Shown: piece by piece, positions 1-8,694 of the stretch
Position numbering within the stretch: the stretch's first letter is position 1
How the letters are laid out: each line of letters opens with the position of its first letter
Assembly (NCBI RefSeq): GCF_013408525.1
Contig: NZ_JACBZM010000002.1
Location: forward strand, 1-64,000
DNA: 64,000 bases
Direction: 5' to 3'
DNA from: Nocardioides aromaticivorans
Lineage (GTDB): Bacteria > Actinomycetota > Actinomycetes > Propionibacteriales > Nocardioidaceae
Translations under genes and position numbers: made by a program
The notes under the pieces: generated by a model
What the model was told of the DNA's origin: nothing
The model's input: the letters and a program-made list of their open reading frames with translations, nothing else
The model's database searches: none

Positions 1-198
1 GTCCACCAGTACTACTGGGACGGCATCCGCCCGACATCCGCTTCACGCTACGAAGTGCGCGGTCCTGCCCGTCAGGGGCTTCCGAACTTCGCAGCACCTG
101 GGCGACGACCGTTGTCACATCGTCATACATATGCAACAGTGGTTTTGCACACATGACGACGGCCCCGCCTAGGGGTCGACCAGAGAAAGGGGAGGCCC
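1..198. other. Leader region of the first ring-cleavage gene
   Basis: No gene is recognised here. A purine-rich ribosome binding site (GGGGAGG, ending at 195) precedes the GTG at 199. A 10-bp motif ATACATATGC lies at 125-134. Its reverse complement recurs at 4494-4503, beyond the PaaX-type gene, so the two may be sites for the same regulator. A short open frame running in from the left edge has no recognisable product. Confidence 0.4.
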
Positions 199-1125
199 GT
201 GAGCAAAGTGAAGGAACTCGCCTACGTCGGATATGAGGTCTCGGACCTGGCGGCGTGGGAGCACTTCGGCGTCGATCTACTCGGGATGCAGTTCGGCGAG
301 AAGACGACCAGCGGCTTTACGCTGCGTACCGACCACAAGGCCCACCGCTGGGTAGTGGAGGCAGGCGCGGCTGATGACCTCGTGGTGAGCGGTTACGAGG
401 TCGCGAGCGAGCCCGAACTCGACGCGATTGTTCAGGGCCTTGGTAGTGCTGGCTTCGAGGTGACAGAAGGAGATGCTGCCCTTGCCGCCGATCGCAAGGT
501 GGACCGGATCTTCGTCACCACCGACCCGATGGGAAACCGAGTTGAGCTCGTCAGCGGCTTCGCAGACGCCGAAACTCCCTTCGAGTCCACGAAGCTCCTA
601 GGTAGCTTCGTCACGGGCAACGGAGGCGCCGGCCACCAAGTGCTATTGACAGGTGATGTTAGCCGCGAGGAATACCTCGCCTTCTACGTTGACCTGCTGG
701 GTTTCAAGATCAGCGATATCATCGTCGAGGAAGTGGCGCCGGGCATCGTCGCGGATCTAATCTTTCTGCACTGCAACCCGCGCCACCACACGGTCGCCTT
801 CGGAAATCTTCCGTTTCCGAAGGTCGCGCATCACTTCATGCTCGAGGTTAGCGACATCCGTGACGTAGGTCTTGCCTATGACCGTTGTCTAGACGCCAGA
901 CAGCCGTTCGAGATGACACTAGGCATGCACCCAAATGACAGAATGTTCAGTTTCTACGTACGGACACCGTCTGGATTCAACGTGGAGTACGGTTGGGGCG
1001 CCCTCCTGATCGACGACGAGACCTGGGAAGTCAAGACTCTCGACCGCCTGCACTCATGGGGGCACCGTCCACCCCAGGTTCTGGCCGAGCAACTCGCGCA
1101 CACGGCAACGGACGAGGTGCACTGA
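199..1125 (+). CDS. Type I extradiol dioxygenase (2,3-dihydroxybiphenyl / 2,2',3-trihydroxybiphenyl 1,2-dioxygenase type)
   Basis: A 308-residue two-domain vicinal oxygen chelate protein, the usual length for BphC-type enzymes that open catechols next to the hydroxyl pair using Fe(II) and O2. The iron ligands fit H146 (GGAGHQVLL), H211 or H212 (AHHFMLEV) and E263 (NVEYGWG). H196 or H197 fits the catalytic base, and Y253 lies in the conserved YVRTPSG stretch. The GTG start at 199 follows a strong ribosome binding site. The next gene starts one base after its stop and encodes a meta-cleavage product hydrolase. With the dioxygenases in this window, the likely substrate is a dihydroxy- or trihydroxybiphenyl; which one cannot be read from sequence. 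Third-position GC is clearly lower than in the 5-14 kb operon. Confidence 0.9.
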   Translation: MSKVKELAYVGYEVSDLAAWEHFGVDLLGMQFGEKTTSGFTLRTDHKAHRWVVEAGAADDLVVSGYEVASEPELDAIVQGLGSAGFEVTEGDAALAADRKVDRIFVTTDPMGNRVELVSGFADAETPFESTKLLGSFVTGNGGAGHQVLLTGDVSREEYLAFYVDLLGFKISDIIVEEVAPGIVADLIFLHCNPRHHTVAFGNLPFPKVAHHFMLEVSDIRDVGLAYDRCLDARQPFEMTLGMHPNDRMFSFYVRTPSGFNVEYGWGALLIDDETWEVKTLDRLHSWGHRPPQVLAEQLAHTATDEVH

Positions 1126-1126
1126 G

Positions 1127-1969
1127 GTGACTCTTCGCCCGAGCGATATCGCTCGCGACGTGAAAACGAAGAACTGGAACATCCACTATTACGAGGCTGG
1201 CGAGGGACATCCGGTGGTGCTTCTGCACGGAGGCGGCCCGGGTGCCACCGGCTGGAGCAATTATGCCTCGAATATCGAGGCACTCGCTGAGAGTTTTCAC
1301 GTCTTTGCCGTGGATATGCCCGGTTGGGGCGAGTCCGACGCAGTCTCCTTCGATGAGGTTGACCATGTTGAGGCGGCAGTGCAGTTCCTGGATGCCCTTG
1401 GCATCGAGAAGGCTGCCTTCGTCGGGAATTCCATGGGCGGCCACACGTCTATCAGACTGGCTGCCGAGCAGCCGGGTCGCGTGTCGCACCTGATCACGAT
1501 GGGTCCGCCAGCGACCATGCGGCCAATCCTCTTCGGTGCTGGCGATGGTCCGTCCGAAGGGCTGAAAGTGATGTACGAGGCGTACCGGGCGCCCAGTCCG
1601 GAGAACATGCGTCGCCTCGTTGAGATCATGGTCTTTGACTCCGCCACTTTTGCGACGCCTGAGCTGTGCCAGGCGCGGTCGGATGCAGCACTGTTGCGCC
1701 CGGATCACCTGGAGAACGTCGTCGCGGGGCTGCCTCGGGCGCCCATCCCCATCTGGGCGGATATGAATACCGTCCGTGGCATCACGGCGCCGACTCTACT
1801 TATTCATGGTCGTGATGACCGAGTGGTGTCATTTGAGACGTCGCTCATGCTTTGCGCAAGCATCGCCAACTCCCGTGTCGCACTGATCAACCGGTGCGGC
1901 CACTGGGCGCAGGTCGAGCACGCTGCCGAGTTCAACAGGCTGGTGACCGACTTCGTACTTCACAATTGA
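1127..1969 (+). CDS. Meta-cleavage product hydrolase (BphD / HOHPDA hydrolase type)
   Basis: An alpha/beta hydrolase of 280 residues that would split a ring-cleaved biphenyl dienoate into an aromatic acid (benzoate or salicylate) and 2-hydroxypenta-2,4-dienoate. The oxyanion segment is HGGGPGATGW (34-43). The nucleophile is S102 in GNSMGG, the acid is D230 or D231 in HGRDD, and the base is H259 in CGHW. It starts with GTG at 1127, one base after the dioxygenase stop, so the two are certainly co-transcribed. If it releases salicylate, its product feeds the operon that begins at 5010, and the C5 acid feeds the operon at 52.9 kb. That link is inference. Confidence 0.9.
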   Translation: MTLRPSDIARDVKTKNWNIHYYEAGEGHPVVLLHGGGPGATGWSNYASNIEALAESFHVFAVDMPGWGESDAVSFDEVDHVEAAVQFLDALGIEKAAFVGNSMGGHTSIRLAAEQPGRVSHLITMGPPATMRPILFGAGDGPSEGLKVMYEAYRAPSPENMRRLVEIMVFDSATFATPELCQARSDAALLRPDHLENVVAGLPRAPIPIWADMNTVRGITAPTLLIHGRDDRVVSFETSLMLCASIANSRVALINRCGHWAQVEHAAEFNRLVTDFVLHN

Positions 1970-2077
1970 GAATTCCCGGTTTTCATGCACCTATGAAGCA
2001 CCCTCCCAGTGCTTGCCTTCGGAAGGCCCAGCCTTGGGGCTGGCCTCGGATCCATGCGGAGTAAGGAGTCGGATACC

Positions 2078-3286
2078 GTGAGTGAGGCGGCAACCTCCAG
2101 TATCTCGGTGGGGCGCCTGAACGAGCTGGGTGAACCGTGGTCGCTCCCTGGATGCCCGGTTCAATTGGAGGTGTTGCAGGAGGTTCGTGACACGGTCCGC
2201 GCCATGCAGTTCCTGGTGCTGCAGCTGGCTGATCCCGACGTCGACGAGGTTGTAGACGTCCGGACAGCCACGGCGGCATTGTCGCGTGTATGGCAACTGG
2301 CGATCGGGGCGATCGACGCAGGGCAGCCAGACGCGGGAGTCGAGTCGAGAAGGAAACTTCTTGAAGTTCTCGGCAGGGTCAGAAACGTTGAGGCTCGGCT
2401 CCGCGAGGCGCAGGCACGCGAGCGTGAACGCGCATCGGACTTTTTCCAACAAACTATGTCGGAGTTGGAAAACACCGAGTCAACGGAAGCACTCCTCCAG
2501 CGTGCTACGGAGGTGGTCTGCGGCCTCGGGTTCGACCGGGCGATCGCATCGACCCTGCAGGACGGCATGTGGTTCACCAATGCAGTCTGTATCCCCACGG
2601 ACGAAGCGTGGGCAACCGAGATACTACGTGTCGGCGGCGCTCATCCTCAAAAGGTGTCTTCATTGTTCGAGTCGGTCATGGTACGGGGAAAGAAGGCGAT
2701 CTGTGTGACCGCGGCCTCAACTGATGAGCGCATCCATCGGCCCCTCGCTGACGTCTCTAGGGTCCATTCTTATGTGGCTGCACCCATCTTGCAGAAGGGC
2801 CTCGTGGTCGGGTTCATACATGCGGATCGCTACTTCCAGCGTCGCTACGTCGGTGAACCTGATCGGCGGTTGCTCACTCAGGCAGCCCGATCGGTCTCGC
2901 ACCTGTGGCAGAGAAACGCCCTCTTAGACAGGCTCGGGGTGATCCAGTCAGGACTGGCGAGCCTCAGCGACACCGCAACGGGTGCCGCCGACGGATACGC
3001 GGATATTACAATGCCGCCACCCGCCGGTGGAGTCGGAAGAGCGAACAGCTTCATGCGCTCTCAGTTGGACACGTATCCGCGGCAGGCGGTCCGGTTTGCG
3101 CCCGCCTCGTCGCTGTCAACGCGCGAGAGCGAGGTGTTACGGCTCATGGCCGCCGGCGAGACGAATTCAGCAATAGCGGCGCGGCTATTCGTCACAGACG
3201 AGACGGTGAAGTCGCACGTCAAGCAGATTCTCCGGAAGTTGCATGCGCGCAATCGGGCCGAGGCAGTCGCCAAATGGCTGGCATGA
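2078..3286 (+). CDS. GAF-domain LuxR-type transcriptional regulator
   Basis: 402 residues if GTG 2078 is used. That start is preferred because AAGGAG sits at 2063-2068, nine bases upstream, whereas the longer in-frame start at 2009 has no such site. The middle part (roughly residues 120-290) looks like a GAF-type sensor domain, and a short helical N-terminal part precedes it. The last 60 residues are a LuxR/NarL helix-turn-helix (LSTRESEVLRLMAAGETNSA, then TVKSHVKQILRKL). There is no receiver domain, so it probably senses a small molecule directly. Its position after the ring-cleavage pair suggests it controls that pair or the nearby salicylate genes. Confidence 0.85.
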   Translation: MSEAATSSISVGRLNELGEPWSLPGCPVQLEVLQEVRDTVRAMQFLVLQLADPDVDEVVDVRTATAALSRVWQLAIGAIDAGQPDAGVESRRKLLEVLGRVRNVEARLREAQARERERASDFFQQTMSELENTESTEALLQRATEVVCGLGFDRAIASTLQDGMWFTNAVCIPTDEAWATEILRVGGAHPQKVSSLFESVMVRGKKAICVTAASTDERIHRPLADVSRVHSYVAAPILQKGLVVGFIHADRYFQRRYVGEPDRRLLTQAARSVSHLWQRNALLDRLGVIQSGLASLSDTATGAADGYADITMPPPAGGVGRANSFMRSQLDTYPRQAVRFAPASSLSTRESEVLRLMAAGETNSAIAARLFVTDETVKSHVKQILRKLHARNRAEAVAKWLA

Positions 3287-3634
3287 GTACTGGTGGTGAA
3301 CCATCGGGTTCGAGGCGCACATGGATACGCACGAACAAAAGTGGGAAATTGCCCGTGGGCGAGCCCCTCAGACCTTCTTGGTGGCCGTATGCGGGATTCC
3401 TTGGCTCTGCAAACAGCTCACTCCCCTGGCAGTGGACGAGCCTGGCCTTGCTGAGACGCTATCGGGCCATTGCCGCGACCCGAAGTTAACCAAAGCAGGC
3501 CGGTGGCACAGTGGATACTGGGATTTCACATACGAACATGCGTATGACATACGCGCAGCGCATTGAGCCCGAATGACCATGCCTTCCGCACCTTGGATGC
3601 GGCCCCTGTCCCAGAAAGTCCGAGCAGAACTGTG
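3287..3634. promoter_or_regulatory. Intergenic region with clustered CATACG half-sites before the PaaX-type gene
   Basis: About 350 bases without a convincing gene. Three half-sites lie in 25 bases: CATACG (3529-3534), CGTATG (3541-3546) and CATACG (3548-3553). They form two overlapping inverted repeats with 6-base and 1-base spacers. This looks like an operator, plausibly for the PaaX-family protein encoded just downstream (ATG 3635). An in-frame TTG at 3563 would overlap this region and is considered less likely. No terminator hairpin was seen after the LuxR gene. Confidence 0.45.
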
Positions 3635-4483
3635 ATGAAACCCCGGTCCGTCGCGTTCGATCTCTTCGGTGAGTACCTGCGCTATCGGGGTGGGGAGGCG
3701 CGGCTGTGTGACATCGTCGCGCTGCTCGCCCCCTTCGGCGTCGGCGCCTCGACCGCTCGAGTGGTGATGTTGCGATTGAGAAAAGAGGGCTGGTTCGATA
3801 CACGCCCCGGTGTCGATGGGCGAGAGGTGATCTACGCACTGAACGAGCGCAGTTGGGGGCTCCTCAACGAAGGCCGGGAGCGGATCTTCGCGGACCCACG
3901 CGCCGAGTGGGACGGCTGGTGGCACATGGTGATCTACTACGTTCCGGAGTCGGCGAGGGCCAGCCGTGAGGAACTGCGCAAGGAGTTGGCGTGGCTCGGG
4001 TTCGGGCCTCTTGCAGCAGCGACCTGGGCGTCTCCCCATGACCGGCTGGCCTCCGTAGAGGAGAAGTTCGCACTCTCCCCCGACGTTCGCCTGGATCTCC
4101 TGCGCGCGCAATCTAAGGGGCTGTCGTGGGATCGGGACATTGCCGAACGATGCTGGGATCTTCACTCGCTCAACGAGGACTACCTGGCTTTCCTCACGCA
4201 GTATCGGGCAGAGCTTCCACGCTATCGCGATGGACGCGTGCCGCCGCTGGAAGCGCTCGTGACGCGGACCGAACTTCTTCAGGAGTGGCGGAGGTTCCCG
4301 TTCCGGGACCCTGGCCTGCCCGTCGAACTGCTGCCGGCTCACTGGCACGGCCACGACGCATACGACCTCTTCCTAGAGGCGATTGAGTGCCTGCGGCCGG
4401 GAGCCGAACAGGCCATCATCGAGGTCACCGGGAGGACCAGGGAACGGGATGTCGACGACGATAATATTGGTTCATCTCCTTGA
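3635..4483 (+). CDS. PaaX-family transcriptional regulator
   Basis: 282 residues from ATG 3635. The N-terminus (MKPRSVAFDLFGEYLR, then STARVVMLRLRKEGWF) is the winged-helix of the PaaX family. The C-terminus (ERCWDL...FPFRDPGLPVELLP) is the PaaX C-terminal domain. Family members are repressors that respond to aryl-CoA thioesters such as phenylacetyl-CoA. This is notable because the downstream salicylate route runs through salicylyl-CoA and gentisyl-CoA, so an aryl-CoA-responsive repressor would fit. The inferred effector is not proven. A second, truncated copy of the C-terminal part follows at 4560. Confidence 0.85.
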   Translation: MKPRSVAFDLFGEYLRYRGGEARLCDIVALLAPFGVGASTARVVMLRLRKEGWFDTRPGVDGREVIYALNERSWGLLNEGRERIFADPRAEWDGWWHMVIYYVPESARASREELRKELAWLGFGPLAAATWASPHDRLASVEEKFALSPDVRLDLLRAQSKGLSWDRDIAERCWDLHSLNEDYLAFLTQYRAELPRYRDGRVPPLEALVTRTELLQEWRRFPFRDPGLPVELLPAHWHGHDAYDLFLEAIECLRPGAEQAIIEVTGRTRERDVDDDNIGSSP

Positions 4484-4493
4484 CGACCGCTAG

Positions 4494-4503
4494 GCATATG
4501 TAT
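4494..4503. repeat. Inverted copy of the motif found before the first dioxygenase gene
   Basis: GCATATGTAT here is the exact reverse complement of ATACATATGC at 125-134. The two copies bracket the ring-cleavage and regulator block. It may be a shared operator or chance, since a 10-bp AT-rich match in 64 kb of GC-rich DNA is suggestive but not conclusive. Confidence 0.3.
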
Positions 4504-4559
4504 CACACTCGTAGTCCGGGTCGCCGGTAATTAACGGGCGCACGTTGTCTAGGAGTTCT

Positions 4560-4927
4560 AATCTGAGGGGCTGCCGGCGGACCGCGACATGGCTGAGCGT
4601 TGTTGGGACCTCGACGCCCTCAACGCCGACTACCAGGCGTTCCTCGAGCGCTTCCGTGCCCAGTTGCCCCGGTACCGTTCGGGCCGGCTCGCGCCGGACG
4701 AGGCACTGGTGACACGCATCGAGCTCTTCCACGAGTGGCGGAAGTTCCCCTTCCGCGACCCTGGTCTGCCGCTGGAACTGTTGCCCGCCCGTTGGTGCGG
4801 CCACGATGCCCATCAGTTGTTCAAAGAGGCGTCCGAACTCTTGCTCCCTGCGGCAGAGCGAGCCATTGACTCCATAACCGGAACTCGACGTGAGGAACCA
4901 GTGCAGATGTCCGCTTCAACTATTTGA
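4560..4927 (+). pseudogene. 3' fragment of a second PaaX-family regulator gene
   Basis: The readable part (SEGLPADRDMAERCWDL onward) aligns without gaps to the C-terminal 100 residues of the intact PaaX protein at 3635-4483. Shared blocks include the LPRY segment, EALVTR, EWR-FPFRDPGLP-ELLPA, and the final ITG. The winged-helix DNA-binding part is missing, so this is a partial duplication or the remains of a paralogue whose 5' end was replaced by the intact gene. A start at ATG 4589 with 112 codons exists, but the product would lack a DNA-binding domain. Confidence 0.8.
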
Positions 4928-5009
4928 CGCCCGTCTGCCAAATGTCGCAGACTGGCCGGCCTGGCTAGCCACATGGTGGCCACGATGACGTGAACGCGTA
5001 GGAGATTCC

Positions 5010-6635
5010 ATGTCGCTCTCTGTAGCCTGCATCGGCGGTGGTCCCGGCGGGCTGTTCGCCGCGACGCTCATCAAGCAGCGCCGGCCGGACGCCCGGGTGA
5101 CCGTCTACGAGCGCAACCGCGCCGACGACACCTACGGCTTCGGCGTCGTCTTCTCGGACGCGACCCTGAAGAAGATCAACGACGCCGACCCGGTGCTCAT
5201 CGACGCGCTGCGCGAGCACGGCACGCATTGGGAGGACCTCGAGGTCCGGCTCAAGGGTGAGCGGATCACGGTGGGCGGCAACGGGATGGCCGCCATCTCC
5301 CGCAAGACGCTGCTGCTGCTCCTGCAGGAGCGCGCCCGGGCCGAGGGCGCGGACCTGCGGTTCGAGACCGAGGTGGACGTCGACGACGTGCTCGCGGACC
5401 ACGACCTCGTGGTGGCCTCCGACGGCGCGAACTCCCGCGCCCGCGAGCGTTGCGCCGACACGTTCCGGCCGACCGCGGTCGAGGCGAGCGCGAAGTTCAT
5501 CTGGTTCGGGACCTCGTACATGTTCGACGGGCTGACGTTCGTCCACAAGGAGGGCCCGCACGGCGTCTTCGCCGTCCACGGCTACCCCATCTCGGAGGAC
5601 GTCAGCACCTTCATCGTCGAGACCGACGAGGAGACCTGGCGCCGCGCCGGCCTCGACAAGTTCGACGTCACCCAACCCCCGGGACCGAGCGACGAGAAGA
5701 GCCGCAAGTACCTCGAGGAGCTCTTCGCCGACGAGATCGACGGGCAGCCGCTGCTGGTCAACAACTCCCGCTGGGGCAACTTCCGCACCCGCCGGGCCGC
5801 GTCCTGGCACGCCGGCAGGCTGGCCCTCCTCGGCGACTCCGCGCACACCGCGCACTTCTCGGTGGGCTCCGGCACCAAGATGGCGATGGAGGACGCGATC
5901 GAGCTCGCCCTCGCCGTGGCCGAGCACGACGACGTCGAGCAGGCCCTGGCCGCGTACGAGGCGGCGGCCCGCCCCTCGGTGGAGAAGATCCAGGGCTCGG
6001 CCCGGCCGAGCCTGTCCTGGTGGGAGCACTTCGGCCGCTACCACGCCGCGTTCGACCCCACGCAGTTCGCCTTCCACTTCATGAGCCGGTCCATCGGCCG
6101 CGCCAAGATCGCCCGGCGCGACCCCGACTTCATCGCCGCCGTCGACGCCGCCTGGCGCGAGCGCCACGGCAACGACCCGCTCAGCACCCCGCTCGACCTG
6201 GGCGAGGTGACCTTCCCGGGCCGCACCGTGCGGATCGTCGAGCGCGACGGGCGTCGGTTCGTGACCGACGACGGCGGCGCCGCGGTCCCGCTCGCCGAGT
6301 GCCCCACCGCCCTAGACGGCGGGCGCGCCGTCGAGGGCGGCAGCGCGCCGGGCAAGGACGAGCCGTGGGCGCTGTGGCTCACGGCCCCGGAGACGGAGGA
6401 CGGCGTAACCGGCGCCGCGGCCGCGGTGGCGGCCTGCCGCGCCGAGCGACCCGCGCTCGTCGCGGTGCACGGCGGGACGCCGCTCACCCGGGTCCTGCTC
6501 GCCGAGGAGGTCCGCCTCGCCGCTGGCCTGCCGGTCGCCCTGGTGGAGGAGCAGGCCGACGAGGACCGCGCCGCCACCCTGGTGCTCTCCGGCCGGGCCG
6601 ACCTCGTCGCGAACGCGGGAGGCACCGGTGTCTGA
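5010..6635 (+). CDS. sdgC: FAD-dependent salicylyl-CoA 5-hydroxylase type monooxygenase
   Basis: 541 residues; ATG 5010 follows TAGGAG by five bases. The group A flavin monooxygenase signatures are present: dinucleotide fold CIGGGPGGLFAA (8-19), DG motif LVVASDGANSR, and GD motif LLGDSAHTAHFSVGSGT. The protein resembles monooxygenases acting on aryl-CoA esters (salicylyl-CoA or 2-aminobenzoyl-CoA). It heads an operon that also encodes an aryl-AMP/CoA ligase, gentisate dioxygenase, maleylpyruvate isomerase and fumarylpyruvate hydrolase. It therefore most likely converts salicylyl-CoA to gentisyl-CoA, as in the sdg pathway of Streptomyces. A C-terminal tail of about 150 residues follows the core. 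GC content at third positions is extreme. Confidence 0.75.
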   Translation: MSLSVACIGGGPGGLFAATLIKQRRPDARVTVYERNRADDTYGFGVVFSDATLKKINDADPVLIDALREHGTHWEDLEVRLKGERITVGGNGMAAISRKTLLLLLQERARAEGADLRFETEVDVDDVLADHDLVVASDGANSRARERCADTFRPTAVEASAKFIWFGTSYMFDGLTFVHKEGPHGVFAVHGYPISEDVSTFIVETDEETWRRAGLDKFDVTQPPGPSDEKSRKYLEELFADEIDGQPLLVNNSRWGNFRTRRAASWHAGRLALLGDSAHTAHFSVGSGTKMAMEDAIELALAVAEHDDVEQALAAYEAAARPSVEKIQGSARPSLSWWEHFGRYHAAFDPTQFAFHFMSRSIGRAKIARRDPDFIAAVDAAWRERHGNDPLSTPLDLGEVTFPGRTVRIVERDGRRFVTDDGGAAVPLAECPTALDGGRAVEGGSAPGKDEPWALWLTAPETEDGVTGAAAAVAACRAERPALVAVHGGTPLTRVLLAEEVRLAAGLPVALVEEQADEDRAATLVLSGRADLVANAGGTGV

Positions 6636-8694
6636 CCTGCGACCCCTCTTCTCCCCGCGCGGCGTCGCCGTCGTCGGCGCCTCGCGCTCCGGCGCGAAGC
6701 TCGGCGCCGTCATGGCCCGCTCCCTGCGCAGCTTCGACGGCGCCCTCGGGCTCGTCAACTCGCGCAACCCCGACCCCGACGCAGGGCTGCACGCCTCCGT
6801 CGCGGCGGCCTCGCAGGCCCTCGGCGCCCCGATGGACCTCGCGATCCTGTGCGTGCCCGCCGCCGCCTGCGCCTCCGCCGTCGAGGACGCCGCCGCGGCC
6901 GGCACCAAGGCCGCCCTCGTCTGCGCCGGTGGGTTCGCCGAGTCCGGCGAGCAGGGCGCCGTCCACCAGGCGGCCCTGCTCGAGGCCGTCCGCCGCACCG
7001 GCGTGCGACTCCTCGGGCCGAACACCTCGGGGTTCTTCTCCCCCGCCCAGAAGCTCACCGCGAGCTTCGTCCCGGCGGCCGCGGACGTGCCCGCCGGCGG
7101 GGTCGCCGTCGTCGCGGCCTCCGGCGGGATCAACCACGCCCTGTCCTTTCTCCTCGCCGAGGCCGGCCTGGGCGTCAGCCTCGCCCTCGGGCTGGGCAAC
7201 GCCACGGACGTCACCGCCCCCGACGTCCTCGACCACCTCCGTGAAGACGACGCCACCCGCGTGGTCGCGCTGCACGTGGAGTCGGTCGCGGACGGACGGC
7301 GCCTCGTGGACTCCGTGCGGGCGCTGACCCAGCGGGTGCCCGTGGTCGCCCTCGTGGTGGGCCGCAACGACGTCGCCGAGTTCGCCCAGTCCCACACCGG
7401 CGCCCTGGCCACGTCCTGGCGGACCACGCGGGCGGCGCTGCGCCAGGCCGGCGCGGTCCTGATGGACGACGAGCAGCAGCTCGTCGACGCCGTCGCCGCG
7501 CTCTCCCACACCCGCCTCGCCCCGGCGGCCGACCCGGGCGTGGGCATCGTGACGGCGCAGGCGGGGCCCGGTCTGATGCTCATGGACAGCCTCCGCGGCC
7601 ACGGCGTGGCTGTGCCGACGCTGGGCGACGCGACGGTGGCGCAGCTCGGGGAGCTCCTGCCCCCGCTGACCTACCAGCTCAACCCCGTGGACACCGGCCG
7701 CCCGGCCGAGACGTTCGGCGCCGTCCTCGAGACCGTCGCCGCCGACCCGGCCGTGGACGCCGTCGCCACCTACGCCCTCACCGAGCCGGACAGCATCGAC
7801 CTGGCCGCCACCGTCCCGGCCGCCTCCGCCGGCACGACCGTGCCAACGCTCGTCGGCCTCGGCGGCGCGCCGGACGAGGTCCGCGAGATCCGCCGACGCC
7901 TTCACGAGAACGGCGTCGCCGCGTACGGCGCCCCGACAGCGCTGGCCACCGGCGTCGCCGCGCTGGTCGAGGACGCCCGCCGCCAGCACGGCCTGGCACG
8001 CAGCGCCGCGACCGCCCGACCGGCAGGTACCGGCGAGAACGGGACGCCGGTACCTGCGGAGCGGACCTCGTGGGACGAGGACCAGGCCAAGAGCCTGGTC
8101 GCGCAGCTCGGCGTGCGCACCATGCCGCGCCGCGCCTGCGGCTCAGACGCCGAGGCGCACGCGGCCCTGGACGAGCTCGGCGGCCCCGTCGCCGTCAAGC
8201 TCCTCGACGCCGCCGTGCTGCACAAGACCGAGATCGGCGGCGTCCGCCTGGGCGTGCGCAGCCACGAGGGGCTGGACGAGGCCCTCGCCGGGCTGCGGTC
8301 CGCCGGCGCGGACCGGTTCCTCGTCGAGGCCATGGCCCCGGCCGGCGTCGACCTGATCCTCGGCGCGCGCAGGGACCCCGTCTTCGGCCCGGTCGTCCTG
8401 CTCGGGCTCGGCGGCACCGTGGCGGAGGCGCTCGCCGACGTCAGCCTCCGCGTCGCGCCACTCTCCCCCGCCGAGGCCGCCACCATGCCCGAGGACCTGG
8501 CCGGGCGCGCCCTCCTGGAAGGCTTCCGCGGCTCGCCCGCCCTCGACCGGTCCGAGCTCGCCGACCTCGTCAGCGCGCTAGGCACCCTCCTCCTCGACGC
8601 CCCGCACCTGGCGGACGTCGAGATCAACCCGCTGCGGGTCACCGCGGACGGGCTCGTCGCCCTCGACGCTGTCGTCACCACGAAGGAGTCGTGA
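6628..8694 (+). CDS. Acyl-CoA synthetase, NDP-forming type (CoA-binding plus ATP-grasp)
   Basis: 688 residues, starting at GTG 6628 and overlapping the hydroxylase gene by 8 bases. The order is an N-terminal CoA-binding Rossmann domain (RGVAVVGASRSGAKLG), a succinyl-CoA-ligase-like middle domain (GIVTAQAGPGLMLMD region), and a C-terminal ATP-grasp domain (residues about 470-680, with VAVKLLDAAVLHKTEIGG). Family members interconvert acyl-CoA and acid with ATP or ADP. In this operon it may form, or recover energy from, salicylyl-CoA or gentisyl-CoA. That would make it the second activating enzyme beside the adenylating ligase that follows. The substrate is inferred from context only. Confidence 0.75.
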   Translation: MSDLRPLFSPRGVAVVGASRSGAKLGAVMARSLRSFDGALGLVNSRNPDPDAGLHASVAAASQALGAPMDLAILCVPAAACASAVEDAAAAGTKAALVCAGGFAESGEQGAVHQAALLEAVRRTGVRLLGPNTSGFFSPAQKLTASFVPAAADVPAGGVAVVAASGGINHALSFLLAEAGLGVSLALGLGNATDVTAPDVLDHLREDDATRVVALHVESVADGRRLVDSVRALTQRVPVVALVVGRNDVAEFAQSHTGALATSWRTTRAALRQAGAVLMDDEQQLVDAVAALSHTRLAPAADPGVGIVTAQAGPGLMLMDSLRGHGVAVPTLGDATVAQLGELLPPLTYQLNPVDTGRPAETFGAVLETVAADPAVDAVATYALTEPDSIDLAATVPAASAGTTVPTLVGLGGAPDEVREIRRRLHENGVAAYGAPTALATGVAALVEDARRQHGLARSAATARPAGTGENGTPVPAERTSWDEDQAKSLVAQLGVRTMPRRACGSDAEAHAALDELGGPVAVKLLDAAVLHKTEIGGVRLGVRSHEGLDEALAGLRSAGADRFLVEAMAPAGVDLILGARRDPVFGPVVLLGLGGTVAEALADVSLRVAPLSPAEAATMPEDLAGRALLEGFRGSPALDRSELADLVSALGTLLLDAPHLADVEINPLRVTADGLVALDAVVTTKES

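Noticed and set aside
3321..3566. 81-codon plus-strand frame between the LuxR and PaaX genes
   Set aside because: No ribosome binding site or family resemblance, and it runs into the operator-like repeats. Treated as non-coding.
4965..6167. Long minus-strand open frame opposite the salicylate hydroxylase gene
   Set aside because: Composition is dominated by Gly, Val, Arg and Glu with no motifs. It is the antisense shadow of a very GC-rich gene that has clear flavoprotein motifs on the plus strand.
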